Shown here: positions 47,201-48,240 of the stretch, piece by piece
How positions within the stretch are numbered: the stretch's first letter is position 1
Layout: each line of letters begins with the position of its first letter
DNA from: UBA6985 sp946536225
GTDB taxonomy: Bacteria > Bacillota_I > Bacilli_A > RF39 > UBA660
DNA: 64,000 nucleotides
Direction: 5' to 3'
Assembly (NCBI GenBank): GCA_946536225.1
Contig: CAMNEE010000002.1
Location: forward strand, 124,001-188,000
The notes under the pieces: model-generated
What the model was told of the DNA's origin: nothing
Seen by the model: the letters and a program-made list of their open reading frames with translations, nothing else
The model's database searches: none
Position numbers and translations under genes: made by a program

Positions 47201-48240
47201 GATCAATAATTGTAACTAGCCAATCAGGTGAGACAAGAGTTTATACATTTAAGATTAATAGACCAGCAAGAAGTGATACTACACTTATTAGTTTAGTTCC
47301 TTCTGTTGGACAAATGATTTATAACAACGATCAAGTAGAACCTTATGAGTTTGAAGTTAATAGCAATAATTCAACAATTTACTTCACTGCTGTTCCAACA
47401 GATGATTCAGTTATCATAACTGGAACTGATGTTCAAACACTTAACTATGGTGATAATGAAATCACTATAACAGTAACAGCAGAAGATGGAAGCGAAAGAA
47501 TTATCAAAGCTCATATCTTCAGACCTAAAGGACTTGAATCAATTGTTGTTCCTAATGAGGAAGCAGTAATCTCAATTGATGAAAAACTTCCAATTGAGTA
47601 TCGATTAAATCCAAGTGATACAACTTATCCAGATGTAACATTTGAGTCTCTTAATACAGATGTTGCAACTGTTGCTCTTGAAGGAGATCCTGCAGTACCA
47701 GTTATTACAGGTGTTGCTCCTGGATATGCCGTTATTAAAGTTATGAGTACATATGATGAATTTATCTATGATACTATTACAGTTAATGTAATTAGTAACA
47801 AGATAAAAGCTAAAGATGATATTTATACAATTAATAGAGACAATCTTGGTCAAGAGTACATCATTGGTATTACACCAAGAACAGAATTAACCTCATTTAT
47901 TGATAACTTAGATAATAACCCAAGTAATATTCATATCTTTGATAAGGATGATAATGAGGTTACTAATCTTAAGAATATTACTGGAACAAAGATGAAAGTT
48001 AAATTAATAGTTCGTGATGTAGTATATGATGAATTAACAATTGTTGTAAGAGGAGACAACTCAGGTGATGGATTTGTAACATCAGTTGATATTGCAAGAA
48101 TTAAGAATCATATTAATGAAACACCAGAAGATATATTTGAGGTTTTAGCTGATGATGTTAATAAAGACGGCTTTATAACATCAGTTGATACAGCAAGAAT
48201 TAAGAATCATATTTCTGATGAGACATTTAGTCTTAATTAA
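8251..48240 (+). CDS. Giant secreted protein (13,329 aa): 20 ALK/LTK-like glycine-rich domains, cadherin-like arrays, Big_2 module, C-terminal dockerin
   Basis: One uninterrupted frame of 13,330 codons. An N-terminal signal peptide (residues 1-34, TVLA before EGEN) is followed by a repeat unit of about 490 residues. Each unit is a GRD of about 310 residues (FDYTG opener, LWGAQGG, WNGGG, SRIMVAGGG, GGGGWYGG, SSYISG, GNGYAKI) plus two cadherin-like beta-sandwich modules. GRDs start near residues 57, 546, 1036, 1530, 2020, 2500, 2993, 3493, 4004, 4482, 4947, 5563, 6072, 6593, 7109, 7607, 8121, 8610, 9100 and 9584. From about 9857 to 13,090 there are about 34 tandem cadherin-like modules with the signature VTAEDG...YTITV.R. 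A Big_2-like module (13,095-13,182), a linker module and a type I dockerin (13,268-13,329) end the protein. The start has AGGATG 6 bases upstream; ATG 8287 is a possible alternative. I infer an exported, fibre-like surface protein held by cohesin-dockerin contact. Partner and ligand are unknown. Confidence 0.93.
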   Translation: MRYIYDFYTKCIMKILLVFIFLIIGVFTFTTVLAEGENGEGTGGDTPEVVSIPLVTEFSYTGKVQTYTVPRTAEYQIELWGAQGGTYDGSFVGGKGAYTKGTIKLTEGTVLYIYVGNQPTVNRTGGWNGGGYGASANGYGRGGGGATDVRLVPASTTDDTVWNNTESLRSRIMVAGAGSGSSKHANSDSWVANGGAGGGLQSSKSTSLGGSARSYDCTVATQWNAGGPNTGSSPSTAGGFGYGGYQGNQSWDNAGGGGGWYGGAASSYAGGYSSGGSSYISGMNGTVGLYYNGTHKTNKTGIERSYSYTGYSFYDTEMIDGSGYSWKTGAKAETATGLPSKTNSENLIMGNTGNGFARITFLQTTLAETLEVEGGTLSENFNPENGNIEIHTNQRTLNLTFGPSEAFTSVIGAGEINLDHYGENDKVVTITDTAGHVKVYNILIRSNNSEQLTFESLYLTGTNNDIENIEYEPLKTYYEIDSELESIRDYIRYTTTNGISVNVTENYNSSEKYGVVSLVLTKNGSVPTEYRIKYFKTDLVTSNNWEYFYTGKKQEFVVPFTGDYKIRLWGANGGNINSSYLGGKGGYTEGIVHLTKGTTLYIYVGNQPTVNRTGGWNGGGYGASANGYGRGGGGATDVRLVPASTTDDTVWNNTESLRSRIMVAGAGSGSSKHANSDSWVANGGAGGGLQSSKSTSLGGSARSYDCTVATQWNAGGPNTGSSPSTAGGFGYGGYQGNQSWDNAGGGGGWYGGAASSYAGGYSSGGSSYISGMYGSIAVREDGVSKSAILYQLEDSYSYTGYIFTNTRMIDGNGYEWANGSKAATAVGVPTKTTYTHIGTENITGDGLAIISVVHRDMTVETLDVTNGTLVSPFDGENKDIEINATSRNINLTFGPSESVISAVGAGDITLDHYGENDLVATVVDGDGNVNIYNILVHCSVENEQPSLDSLYIYNNEERITNITYDPLVTHYEVDSGLTSIKDYLRYTKANDISVEISENYNEDTKIGFVTIILKKLGSANTEIRIKYNYVAPDVYGSWIYDYKGTYQLFVAPHTGYYDVSLWGASGESIDSTYTGGLGAYTEGNVYLTEGTKIYVYVGNKPNGNYTGGWNGGGYGASSGGYGRGGGGATDIRIVPASLQDPRVWNNATSLRSRIMVAGAGSGSSRHSNSSSWAAGGGAAGGLSSYKSTAVNSSSGGYDCTVATQTSAGGPNTSSSPSTAGGFGYGGYQSNQSWDNAGGGGGWFGGAASSYAGGYSSGGTSYISGHFGAIGVNADGTSKNKTNNFTIEDSYSHTGYIFTNTTMIDGKGYKWYGLQRDEHYTGMPDKNNQSTIVAGNTGNGRAIITMDAYGIKDITISDATMDSEFNLLDYQYEVTTEADSVNINVELFEDAKHFSVFGDGEVTLNTNGLTRDKVVVLDEYGNTKVYEFNINRITKENELFFNILRVSENGTDGIKFDKDQQFYEITSYVTSIKDLIYYEANVQDATVTKVENYDEAKKQGTVTLTISKAGYKSTTYEIRYNVKETKETNDVWEFSYNGTYEKFVVPYTGYYTVELWGSQGGSIDSTFSGGLGAYTKGDIYLTKGTEIYVYVGNQPGNAAAGWNGGGEGYNSYGRGGGGATDIRLIPVSYTSYTGWNSAASLRSRIMVAGAGSGASKHSNSQTWGAAGGDAGGLTSYVTLYNKMGNDARNYGATVATQTTGGKSNTSSSPSTAGGFGYGGVQNYRSWDAGGGGGGWFGGAATSYAGSYTSGGTSYISGHMGCIGVNADGTSKASTAENITDSYSHTGYVFKNTVMIDGRGFEIIDGKKAYSAYGLPSKTNASTKVMGNTGNGFARISLNASGIKNITITNGTIDKEFDMLEHHYVAYTSDSVVKFNVELDPDSDVIVLGDDEFVLEQDGMTKHTISVVTSTGTVQTYIFEINKTVNELSDLYFTKLDANRLVVDELEYNKDKFYYETTTIEENIVDYITYETNIEGTTVTVDNNYDAETKKGVLTYTLSKSGYNNTSYIISYNYFEKDAKTYEWTYDYTGTAKTFVAPYAGYYQIDLWGAQGGTYNSTYRGGYGSYTSGVVYLEKDEHLYVYVGNQPGATAGWNGGGTNRGSNGRGGGGATDVRTVISNVFDSTSWSDTTSLRSRIMVAAGGSGSSRHTDSWAAGGGAGGGLYSFVTPFSMVNNDSRNYAVTVAKQTSAGGPDTSSNPGGAGGFGVGGTGYNCCDNAGGGGGWFGGAGANYAGSYTSGGSSYISGMYGSIGINANGTSKNTTSNITIEDSYSHTGKVFINPVMVDGNGNYWENGQIVYNKIGTPSKAMDGTTTLGNTGNGKAHIKLVKMGIKNITTEDGEMPDYNPFVYTYDITTEKDSVTLNFEYDNIDVFVLGDTSIPLTKSGVNTSTAIAVFADGNTEVYTFNVIKKAPAGGLALSDIKISESISSDFVFDVDQQKYDITTTQGNIKDYVIATANDSSADVTITEAFDEDTKEGSVVILVSKTGFESAEYLIKYKVYTIDAAFDYTGSVQEFVAPYTGVYEIEAWGASGGRNMVDGRFINPTYVASGGRGGYTKGRINLTQGQKLFIYVGGQGKDAYRAAITPGGWNGGGSGDWDHSDDESSGGGGGATDIRLVSGSAPTEYDDFASLASRIMVAGGGGGASYQRAGGYAGGLVAQKAYYGDVASQISGYDFGLGQNGTYVNSNVDVAGGGGGYWGGYAESSGSANVYLAAGGGGSSFISGYTGSVAVKSENDISPRAAEDGSICTSGTSNQSCSYHYSGLRFTDAVMLAGNQTMPLPDGNYTSVGKEGNGFARIKFIEPSEITSIKTTEGEFDQKYSMNNDQYTQTVSSDTTSVQVLVESAKELVTTGIGEDLPLNYGYNKFYVTITTESGLVVSHTIVIYREVDTTSNDNLFLTLFALDGYAANFSPTFNSNVFAYDIASFVENFEDYMTYTTNVDGIDVSLQKTPAKDSNGEDLTYGTYVITLSKDGYLDTSYVFNYSTTVSTLIKNNDVQTFGYTGTYRKLVFAKGVKYKIELWGAQGGDGRYYADSREYGGLGAYTSGEIKFDENQDLYLYVGGKGTSATSASSHTRLPGGWNGGAYGVSGGTDDQAGAGGGATDIRITPTSSSTAWNEIRSLRSRIMVAGAGGGGHAYYSSGSYNNRTTFPIVNGLALSYSGSLGYWNGGTYGISTTQTSGYSFGVGGSYNNIDMYYGAAGGGGGYYGGRYGAYPNDQNYGGPASGGTSYISGYTGSVAITSLNSTTPRLASDGTTRCANGTNDVVCSYHYSGFVFDKPQMLAGYQQMPSKNSATMVTGNSGDGYARITVIENNSSRIKALHSGFEALDDVFDSYTYEYDVKLPSSAINFKFNAKTYFAGTQVVGDVDYSLVYGFNRLTLFTTARTGETSTYVFDLYVEPTDDALRLVSFDSPEYIGELESEFSSKVTEYNYQAHSKSFLNYWVVEANDEDVEIEKVQYNKTDDAVVGYVLITLTKDGAKDTIYKFNFEVDGEFTNTYSYTGKAQEFTAIRDGYYEIELWGAQGNNHPTRRYAEGGRGAYTKGTIYLKKGQKLYVYVGQHRTDSGSATSWNAGSTGGTSSENYDIAIVNGYGGGGATDVRLVRAEADTTWNDSKSLASRIMVAAGGGGANEYRDIYEGASSGGAGGALVGKTGSSHGCAGYVVNIPSTGGTQTSGGTNGRTGGSNAYQSGYAGGFGIGGNAQASYGSGGGGGYWGGYGSGHTSCVVDSAPGGSSYISGYTGAVAIKSETDTSPRLSNKGEVCATGDDIEECSYHYSGFIFNNAEMLAGDEYIPSYDGSGKKLGNTGNGYAKISFVDELSQYANNITTDHGDFNEEFDKIKSDYTITVESDVEEIELIVTKSYSTATVIGDGVKSLDNYGINYFPITITNQDGEIGIYNIYVTRTIDPEASLLLNSLDVEGYEGLINPTFDATVTNYYLSLYSNTQRVKVNALADEGIDVEVTGLNTASSTGYIDITLTKSGYPSTVYRITYDKNRPFSDLVNNEGESTTFGFIGGLAKYVIPEDSYYKIELWGAEGGTGYSGASNVSRKFPGGKGAYTSGYIFLEKGTDLYFYVGQKGYDNYALDATVPGGWNGGGSGHRDSGNNDSSGAGGGATDVRLIPGSTNDAISLASRIMVAAGGGGGAWMTESTTRSTAGGGLYTNISSTYCTANQISGNALGTGISNGVAGTARGGGGGGYYGGTSFHRYDSEGGYGCGGSSYISGHLGSVGTTEEGKPKSQTGRLVSDSVNYSGKYFVSTTMYDGLGYKWTNVPETTASGMPTYDGTGVMYGNSGDGFAKITKVDYIPMVAYIDTIKTNVGTWDVNYNSNTFDYVISVNEYTDDIVFSAKYDEELTVTGLGSIKLNGPTTKRVITAMNSDGEIITYNFTINKETISSTKLKELKIKGYQSISYNYYELGDLSTYTNTIVVSALEDEYIVQPILLDDAATYEVTKEQLDDLTTQVKVVVSKDGLESTTYNVNFLLNTSYAFPYTGNYQEFVAPATTRYFLQVWGAQGAAKPSGWDLGVGGNGGYSEGYITLTKGTKLYVYVGGQGKPGSDYRADGGWNGGGYAWGSGTGEPAGGGGGGTDIRYFTSEPTEADLVWSSSRGLNSRFIVAGGGGGGGEDSEAGGVGGGTSGTGNYAASSTSAGSGGAFGKGAHTPYDGGGGGGGWYGSGAAGGSQIIPTGNNGSDTSGTGGGSGFVLSATTVGYTPSTYLLGSEWYLESARTIAGNSSIPNHDNTGTMIGNSGAGYARISIAASGTSHTDENSQLNYEAHLDTLSTSLGSVNEVVNPLINDYTKTVGFYDNEITIEATTADEGATIVGTGSKELLVGANTFPITVLNSSGLANIYYLTVSRENLEGHTSKLASIEVAGIGTIDVDINETSYDIDVPISSQELFFNVVKYDNTATYTVSDNLEIGNSGTATITVSAEGVEDTVYSINYTRKLDKITYNFDYTGGPQKFLTPIDGAYSVALWGASGGDTQYGNGGYGGYTYGEINLEVGYGLYIYVGGEGKTIGPGASGYSTAGWNGGGQGYSSRTNCSQTNASGGGATDVRLVGGAYNSMESLKGRIMVAGGGGGAFYEYCSTSDNSNSNGGNAGGLEGYAATYNSHASNFSYLNPSGGTQTTGGQGLGSANSTSYVNSYRGSYGLGNGSVNTGYSWSGGGGGWYGGASGIWKAGGGGSSYISGYEGSKAASDNLGNTPIGHVESSVHISGFAFTNMVMVDGSGYRWNTKVDETEGNQTPLNPRDPTSYTETFTNYHDVEREVVTPNTCYTKTISCSISGEKTEDATEEEYNEYLAQVESGSTDDEPTGEEEDECRITEVVSYDCSTTETVIDKDVPFEDTREVPILSKSGNDGNGYAVITLLRQFSLNNYLTGIMVDGSYIENFDRDTNEYSIHVPATKTNISIAGTTMNANATVNTIDNASLVFGDNVFKLVVIAENGYANTYTVTVVRDYLEEGTHSTKLGNIQVGDEFITVQEGVTNYQTTINYTQTNINITVYPIDQDCTITIPKGREVEKYKYTVDGIINNEGGIDIIVSDEEAEDTVYTILYTRESFEEGTVLQREYLFDYTGEYQTFTAPIEGDYQIELWGAGGPYIMSTYVRSGLGAYTKGTIHLEKGETIYIYVGGAGIETKEGVMGEYPGGWNGGGSAYTSRTNCYQTETSGSGATDIRLIPTSTPTTWNELVSLKSRIMVAAGGGGAIYERCGADDQELTTGGDGGGLNGYAPQYETNIGYSTINPMGASQTDGGLSVDDWQSYFYTRNYIGGFGYGASRTSSLGRSGAGGGGGYWGGASGGWQAGSGGSSYISGMYGVYSVADGGTGQVIMTNSIYHYSGKSFTDTEMIDGAGHKWVDGKAQSQIEGMPTLDLKNKMLGNMDNGHVRIVPLYTISKNNYIKALHTDYADDGLDENFKYDVYEYTINVDKYTSSITIDAEVFNEAEKINGLGEHILSIGNNVIELSVSSESGDVRVYTLNVVRPADNDSTELASIDIDGYESIITEEGVTEYDITLKYETLSVNVTGNPYSENANVTITGNNPLIYNEGEIKLVVSVDGLEDTTYTLRYTKETSDNLQKVYNYEYTNTYQTFTAPVTGDYIFELWGAAGGDVETADGGNGAYTKGTLSMKQGEKVYIYVGGIGLTAPNQVVGTYRGGWNGGSEAYTSRNSYNQQEGSGGGATDVRVLPGEWDYLPSVRARIMVAAGGGGAYREITSTWMNIDGGAGGALKGGDTKFRGNNLGGWSNMSPEGGTQVDGGRGLTAYTSTALSSNFSGKFGYGGVGRYGQSYAGAGSGYYGGGASGWRAGAGGSSYISGYVGAIAIANENVFFTRNDSEGNQCEEGTTDIVCSYHYSGKIFKDTEMIPGWEEMPNYQNEYTMVGNDDNGYARVTLKANSDNNYLTSLVATTTVKEPYGMDSSIDRNITLDLDKAFDPVIETYTINVNYDVNMVELTGELSSTRATVTGLDTYVLEPGENNIAIVVTSETGNTRTYNITVNRNVLDVEDTSEIRKVEFIGNSGTQTVYLYKDVYNYDITIGYTDLSLTAVAYPYDDDTRVEYIDIDKLFDYTGSFIVRGINNNTQDSNYKFNYTKETKLENTTNVTDFDYKGDYSQYNVPATGYYLLETWGAEGGYGYLSNTGHGGYGAYASGVTYLHRGDIIYVFVGGKGNGASAANVDYRGGYNGGGTAYRWTDNNVYNGAGGGATTIQTDGSMIYDLEHSKDEVLIVAGGGGGTAYHSGSYGWGGNAGGIKGNDGTPYPNNDGYYGLGGTQTAGGISTKGTNASYNRSKADDGSFGRGGNSSKTLSTNIGSAGGGTGGGAGWYGGAGGTTHGGSGGGSSYIGNSKLISTTINGVTYTKHMVGNNVETSEEEDTLTESVDTVSEIPTTDVPKRQNGYARITSLIMSGNYYLKDISSSIDNGHELVQEELADGTTVLDERYNSSTTILGFDPLVNDYNVLVPWDTIYYDVEATPFDTTTLVEGTGRHLLNPGINTINLVVTAENGNVNTYTLTVTREPLPEGVHSTELYRIELENSETIQVVSGVYEYDVEFEINQLSADITTYSYDDDVTVTIKGNKYLLTTTGDITITVEDNTEGANVEPTVYTLHYSSTGTRVHETVDFDYTGSIEEYIVPESGYYLLETWGAQGGTADAYTYSNEIYTHTYYDGGYGAYAQGLVKLEKGEVIYVVVGGQGDSLSIKRNDTNNYTVIKNGNGYNGAKGTVSIQSYYYGTGAGGATHIARKTGLLKELLYDKDKVLIVSGGGGGSSTTSYTSQSTIDNHSSKGGNAGGIKGAVEGKRYYPQGFGGTQTAPGQTEYYNDSYRVDDYARFGQGCLAYDSYGGGLNVSGGAGWYGGGCSMHQGAAGGSSYIGSTDLTSSDTYTKHMAGFAVTTSNDENTKTISVNAKSTDPIVDTAKEGNGYAKITLINRTSINHFLKKLIPSSGTLNEELDPERDTYTVDVNNTVQSISFIAESYDPNATIIMEDKYYLNFGENNINISVLTESGEVNIYTVKVNRDDANRDTSDIQKIAVGENVIYTEEGVYEYNVEIPYTFTPTPSDVVATPYNSNSIIEYTNTDIIYDYSGTFEVKSTLNDLVSTYTINYIRQTKLDETDFTRGFDYTGSIQEWTVPVTGYYLLETWGASGGYAYRVGAIDGGYGAYATGVTYLTQGTKLYIAVGGEGKGSNKTATTDYAGGYNGGGASQHWINNNTYNGSGGGATHIAFETGLLSTFENKKDKVLIVSGGGGASAFYNGYKVQGGSAGGIKGNDGEHIYYKDGYRGLGGTQTSGGNYEKGPSITYQAPPQRGGFGYGGRSSYTAAANNEASKNAGGGGGGAGWYGGAGSTVDNGSGGGSSYIASSKLVSLEKGTHTYTKHMVGYNVLTSTDEDTFTISSNTVSTNAEADTPKKGNGYVKITGLSTTNNNYLKDIRTSIENLISPVQEELENGDIETISEDITPVTILGFNPNTLNYEVTVPMNTIYYNIEADAYDNVAQIVGTGRKLLEIGENNFNIIVTSESGETRIYTIKVTREALPEGEHTAELQRIEFNNATNIEVVTGKYEYDVDFERNQLTTEVTPVPYDKTATFTVTGNELMLEQTGVITIVVTQSESTPSEITYTINYHIDGTREYETMEFDYTGDIQTFTSDEGATYLVETWGASGGDVYISYYQDYATDTYDMKGGYGAYAAGIITLEKGEKIYIGVGGKGKNATNACQATDNGTGFNGGTNFISCQASRYIGAAGGGATHIAKKNGELQTLSSLQEQVLIVAAGGGGATGDTNYSNQHTGNGGSGGGIKGSTGTVLNGTPRTGSGGDQVTGGVADLDGQTGIQKDAEFGSSCIPSTSYSGYLKVAGGAGWFGGGCSTHSGGAGGSSYIGNRQLTSTSEFTKHMTCYNCATSYDTQTLTRTTTNVSDDPISDYAKHGNGYVKLTKLTQTSHNTYLKSLTPSTGELSPEFEPTVRDYSVDVDTYNQYISFDYIAYDSSVVVTGNKQTLLSIGDNQIPIVVTTISGEVGVYNINVRRAEYTGEAHSTEIQRIEFEGVSGALTTVPNVYRYNVTLNYEALSAVTTAYTYDPEATYVVEGDDFIPELEGDIKITVSALGAEDSIYTIHYTKEKSKIYTPYTFSYTENVQEWVAPVTAKYKFELWGAQGGNNGGLGAYTEGMINLNKGTKLYVYIGGEGKKVYTNTVAENWNGGGIAQGKNSSSYYYGAGGGATDIRTIKDVWNNPDSLRSRIMVAAAGGGLTSGSGKPVAGAGGGLTGYNGTAQSGYYGLGALQNAGRSNNGNNYSIGGFGYGGSYANYYSISSTNGYSGGGSGWYGGGGTSNGYAGAGGGSSYISGHPGCIGVSSETGAAKASTYTKLEDSLSDTGYAFTDSYMIDGTGYKWTNVKGSYTEMPTKDGSSTMVGNAGNGYAKISQQNTLSSNYYLKSIYASEGLWSYEDEFDTRQTDIQLTVTMYTNSVTLYATPYEDTVTILGTGLYEDLEIGHNYTTITAIAEDGSSIVYNIDILREGLKGKHSNEIRRIRFPTENKKILVSKDVYEYSIDVSYGIVELDLIPDLYDYEATYTISGNSVMVENDGEIIITVHHDAVKGGDKVYTITYHKQQIREEDKVPVSFGYTGSYQKFIAPANAVYKFEAWGAQGGDYENNTVNGNGNRGGYTSGNIHLDAGDAIYVYVGEGLGCRNCAAFNATRASSGGGNPGGGATDFRLIAGEWDYINSLRSRIMVAGGGGSSQGGDYGGNAGGLVGYSSSRSGYTNTGGSQVGPGIGQENPTGCATGEFGKGSSCGATGGGGYYGGSGASHIYGSGSGGSSYISGHLGAIAVTSANDTTPRKDSNGDRCTPESAKNDITCSLHYSEYQFTNTKMIDGSGYVWTNERTSSQTGNPRTDNPNTTEIGHRGHGYAKISVITASQNNYLRNIEFDSTGTIDKEFEPGIQDYTITVDKYVHEMTVHGIAYDSTAVVSNDIHETDLEIGNNYREIYVTAESGVVRTYTINIFRKGLEEGTHSSDLYKVHFKDIDETVYMIDGVTTYNITIPNNKIALEVEAFAFDEEATLRYSGFGYIKTSTVAKITVTEPHSIRKIYTFNIEKEGTVPAVVYQYDYTGHYETFKAPATGMYLFQVWGAAGGSSGGGGAYTTGRIKMNKDDIVYLYVGGRGLTGCRSGSGGGWNGGGDPGVSGCSSTGGGASDVRLIPTSTLTTWNEPDSLASRIMVAAGGGGTESGKGGAGGALNGTENNVGSYATQTFGSAFGYVPRPGYDASAAGGGYWGGINPTRDGAKGGGGSSYISGYLGSVAIRDMNTTKPRLGSDGKICTDALALKDITCSYHYSGMVFKDTDMISGDETMPSPSGGYYSAGNNTNGTIKITYLQLNEDNYLTGITTKVDNELRAYSPAFAIQKYDYTLTVGTDETELNMTARPSDSSATIEGLGDFHILPGTNNYPIVVTAENNDKRTYTMKITRPVSHTTTLEDIRINGLVSSLCGSRYCIMDPISFNPNSSAYAITVPSKIKQLQFIYTKGNYFQDVEVLYDGYVKRTRLVDEEYEVDECLLDEDGHEVMDPESGTEEIDPDTCDVDPETGEPDLDSPSCETRRVNQTCIMHTVTKTREVEEEYDNLETITPSDGKVILRPDENVVNIKVKNEYCIVNGFDDDSCYKTYTYTVIRDTRSEADLAELDIIDPKTNFEFDPNITEYYVSIPNEYTSINEWKIRTEADKATYVITGNENFEVGMNIVQITVTAEDGTVKVYTINVYREQSSNVKLSSLTVKDKENNSYSLVPDFSTLLTDYEVTVPNDVDEVTIEGIAEDSGIAVVTGNGTYELTTEYVNNIYIVVTAEDGSAQPYLISVTREKNSNTNLAVIAVKNGDTTYELTPEFDKDTLEYDVLVEAGVTSVEFDVTPEVETTTYKFPDGNTISVGANTRRVVAIAEDGSVKTYTFHITRSYSDDSSLEGITVKNNEDTLELNEEFDPEVLEYTLDVPNEVSKVNIGVTKSSSLSTIYGTGDYYLAVGENVISIYVTAEDGSVTIYKVTITRSANSDATLTSITTNAGVIVVGDELEYTQNATFDVEKAGIVPVLSASTSTYEIIGDDNLSSGENSYMIIVTAEDGVTFNNYVLTINRDKSPDSSLSELYVEEGVLEPDYSATVTEYEVTIPYEYESVTIHATPQNENATVEITGADELEVGENTVTVKVTPESGEDDAKVYTITVIRDTLGVTDPSDPNAKSTNNYLSSLSIDEGEIKPEFTKTKLYYTATVPYEVGTIHIRATLESEKALLVEGEGQHNLEVGVNKLKVITKSEAGKTRTYQLVITRQNKSDAKLFALEVANVILEPAFDTNVNNYELTSFDQTLTFDSIVTHDEDATYEIIGNGPFKENNKDYTVIIRVTAADRVTVQDYTLTVHKVPSNNNNLTSLAVEGFNISPAFNKSITSYTLTVPKGTNAVNIVAKTEDPEAKVEGAGSQTLTVGENQKVITVTSGSGNTKSYVITITLQGDENNYISSLVPNNFIINPSFARTTYSYSTTVDYEVTSLDMSIFLESDKASYIVTGNDLKVGSNKVVVAVTAENGNVRTYTINVTRREIVSALLENIREASYNLTEEFDSNLTIYNMLVNYETTSLDLSITTLDKKATYEINGNSNFEIGTNVVTITVTASDKVTRETYIIYVKRQAYGNNFLEYLYTSVGELTPVYSRYTMRYSIEVPNEVEELELIGELSDASAKVTGLGTYEIESGTTEIPIVITTTKGIKRTYLVTVHKEKSGLNNLEDLTVKYAGEKLEYQPTFNTETHTYSMTVDSTVLSVTIDGKVSPHATVTGFGKRNLKTGLNVVPIKVTAENGDENDYTLNITKVPSDNAELIELVPSAGVLDPEFSYGETNYELSLTSSTAVLSFTASTEMAGTTITGLGSEVVPDGISTRVITVTAEDGKTTKSYTVTINKTITDNALLSSLSFKGYGLNETFSPNNFIYTINVPNNVSSVTRDNFNWTTQDPNAKVTTSGTTNLSTKSQTQFTITVTAADGFTRQSYKVGFIRAYGSKSRILNIVPKLGYLQQVFERDTLEYDWVVSRRTQSVNLSQLAITLEDPNATISANTPVQVLGHNLQHMDIKCTSEDRTTSTTYRLNIVFVLTSIAHLETLTFDHGKILDEYDPEITEYDVHEYKSVTDDVIHYTFPDDEEGNFIESGVPDVHFNEDGSDTVHEIVAISEGGNDNTYVLTFIRDIEEETRLQNITFNGIDSNLCTAGKCYFNPSFNPDIENYKYVTPYAYETLDLTSLVYNEQQYVKYFINGVEYQNATYTLEPGAKTNVEVRVFDGLRNHVKTYNIEVTRSASPNAYLKSLKVLDKDGKEYYMSPEFNPRSMEYAIEVESDVMDVEIVAETEEPKAGWRANNYTYLQAGDNLASIDVWAPDGTRNTYYIHILKIPEQNSYIKSITVSTGTIWDLSPSYRQTTFSYTTTVTDGSDMLRIDAVPSTPTTTIIGGIGTHQEFSLGSDIELHTGYNEYTLTAISIDGQASIYKLGVIKEVNRNVNLRTLVVNEASITPDFSKDIINYDLEVESNVSELTISAVPEDSKSSVKITGNKNFHTGLNTVNVIVLSADKSASKTYTLNVMKKLDENTNLTSISIKDLVTDGNPVETITPEDGDGRTYLVNVGASVNTVDIDAIPESGLTTVTSLGNHFLSFENNIFRLVAIAESGDTETYTVNVYRNYDLTLDSLTVTDMDKTEDAQIEINYTNDVDEYNVNVSSDVRTINIEAIKHASNVRVTGDGEVLLSTGLNELEVVVTPPDGKNRVIKLNITRAQSTNNYIEDLYIEEGRLTTEFDKEVNTHQVYVRYGTQSVTLHVTMEDNRASYNVLNNNSFRTGRNIITINAYSESGEQRVYYLYVWVQERNYYSNKLKSLTISDGVLTPDFNPDNNYYTATVSNTVTGTTINAELENADASLSGVGYVPLKVGSNVFYITVSSTEASGELTNTYTLVINRRDANVATLDQLVVRGHSFVFNRSMDTYDITGDTSEVPFDIVATPTDSAATVTILGNENMSVGVNTIQVVVTAADKITTKTYYINVTVGKNANTYLKTLEVAGYESTPGFEKTYNGPYRVIVPSNLASVLIEAEPEVDTTEVKGAGTQAVNVGTNLFTVDTESESGDEREYSLIVTRLADADNTLKSILTSDGDLSPAFDPEIDEYDLVVPEELQEITIQAFANKNTSTVSGDGLLEITGKTMDIKIKVKAQNKDIKTYTIHLAKDMSSNSKIENLIISEGELSPVFSSNTISYSVKVPYEVTSLDFDGEASLDSITLEDPNATYVQTGYQDLQEGSNNMIITVTSQDGSSQTEYVITVIRQEQASNYLSNLRVEGYETLTPGFVKETLSYNLEVDNDVDRIKIIPVLEDAASTVDYTNATRDTSSSEESANAIVKYGENKYYIKVTSATGLLRTYTLNVTRVLSPNNKLLTLTSDIGELDREFDPDDNNLYTITVPEGSEAINLNGTISPLATVIGFGESDLVVGDTNSRSIIVTSQSGETRVYTFKINRPARSDTTLISLVPSVGQMIYNNDQVEPYEFEVNSNNSTIYFTAVPTDDSVIITGTDVQTLNYGDNEITITVTAEDGSERIIKAHIFRPKGLESIVVPNEEAVISIDEKLPIEYRLNPSDTTYPDVTFESLNTDVATVALEGDPAVPVITGVAPGYAVIKVMSTYDEFIYDTITVNVISNKIKAKDDIYTINRDNLGQEYIIGITPRTELTSFIDNLDNNPSNIHIFDKDDNEVTNLKNITGTKMKVKLIVRDVVYDELTIVVRGDNSGDGFVTSVDIARIKNHINETPEDIFEVLADDVNKDGFITSVDTARIKNHISDETFSLN
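8580..9089 (+). repeat. 510-bp perfect direct repeat, copy 1 (GRD1)
   Basis: Reading the two copies base by base, 8580-9089 is identical to 10047-10556, an offset of 1467 bp or exactly one repeat unit. The flanks diverge at once on both sides. It covers the core of the glycine-rich domain. Confidence 0.93.
10047..10556 (+). repeat. 510-bp perfect direct repeat, copy 2 (GRD2)
   Basis: Second copy of the repeat at 8580-9089. A shorter, slightly diverged tract of the same sequence occurs in GRD3 near 11881-11970. Confidence 0.93.
37819..47532 (+). repeat. C-terminal array of about 34 cadherin-like beta-sandwich modules, first giant protein
   Basis: Residues about 9857-13,094. Modules of 83-100 residues open with a short (S/N)xxxxLxxL(x)V segment. 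They continue with (L/I)xPxF(D/N)xxxxxYxVxVP, a VTxTG(x)G loop and a GxNxxxIxVTAEDGxxxxYTIxVxR tail. This matches the bacterial cadherin-like beta-sandwich family (Pfam PF12733 type). Module 2 contains an acidic, Cys-bearing insertion. Such arrays act as rigid spacers in surface proteins; calcium binding is not assured in this family. Confidence 0.8.
47533..47796 (+). other. Big_2-like Ig module in the first giant protein
   Basis: Residues 13,095-13,182. The order LxSIxV, a short strand, PxDTTYPxVxFxSxxxxVATV, then VITGVAPGYAVIKV and a final strand is that of bacterial Ig-like group 2 domains. The second giant gene has the equivalent module at 63601-63840. Confidence 0.75.
48052..48240 (+). 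other. Type I dockerin domain at the C-terminus of the first giant protein
   Basis: Residues 13,268-13,329. Two F-hand calcium loops fit DxNxDx6D: D13269-S13271-D13273-D13280 and D13302-N13304-D13306-D13313. Each is followed by a near-identical helix (SVDIARIKNHI and SVDTARIKNHI), giving the internal two-fold symmetry typical of dockerins. Dockerins bind cohesin modules on scaffolds or the cell surface. No cohesin is encoded in this window. Confidence 0.85.
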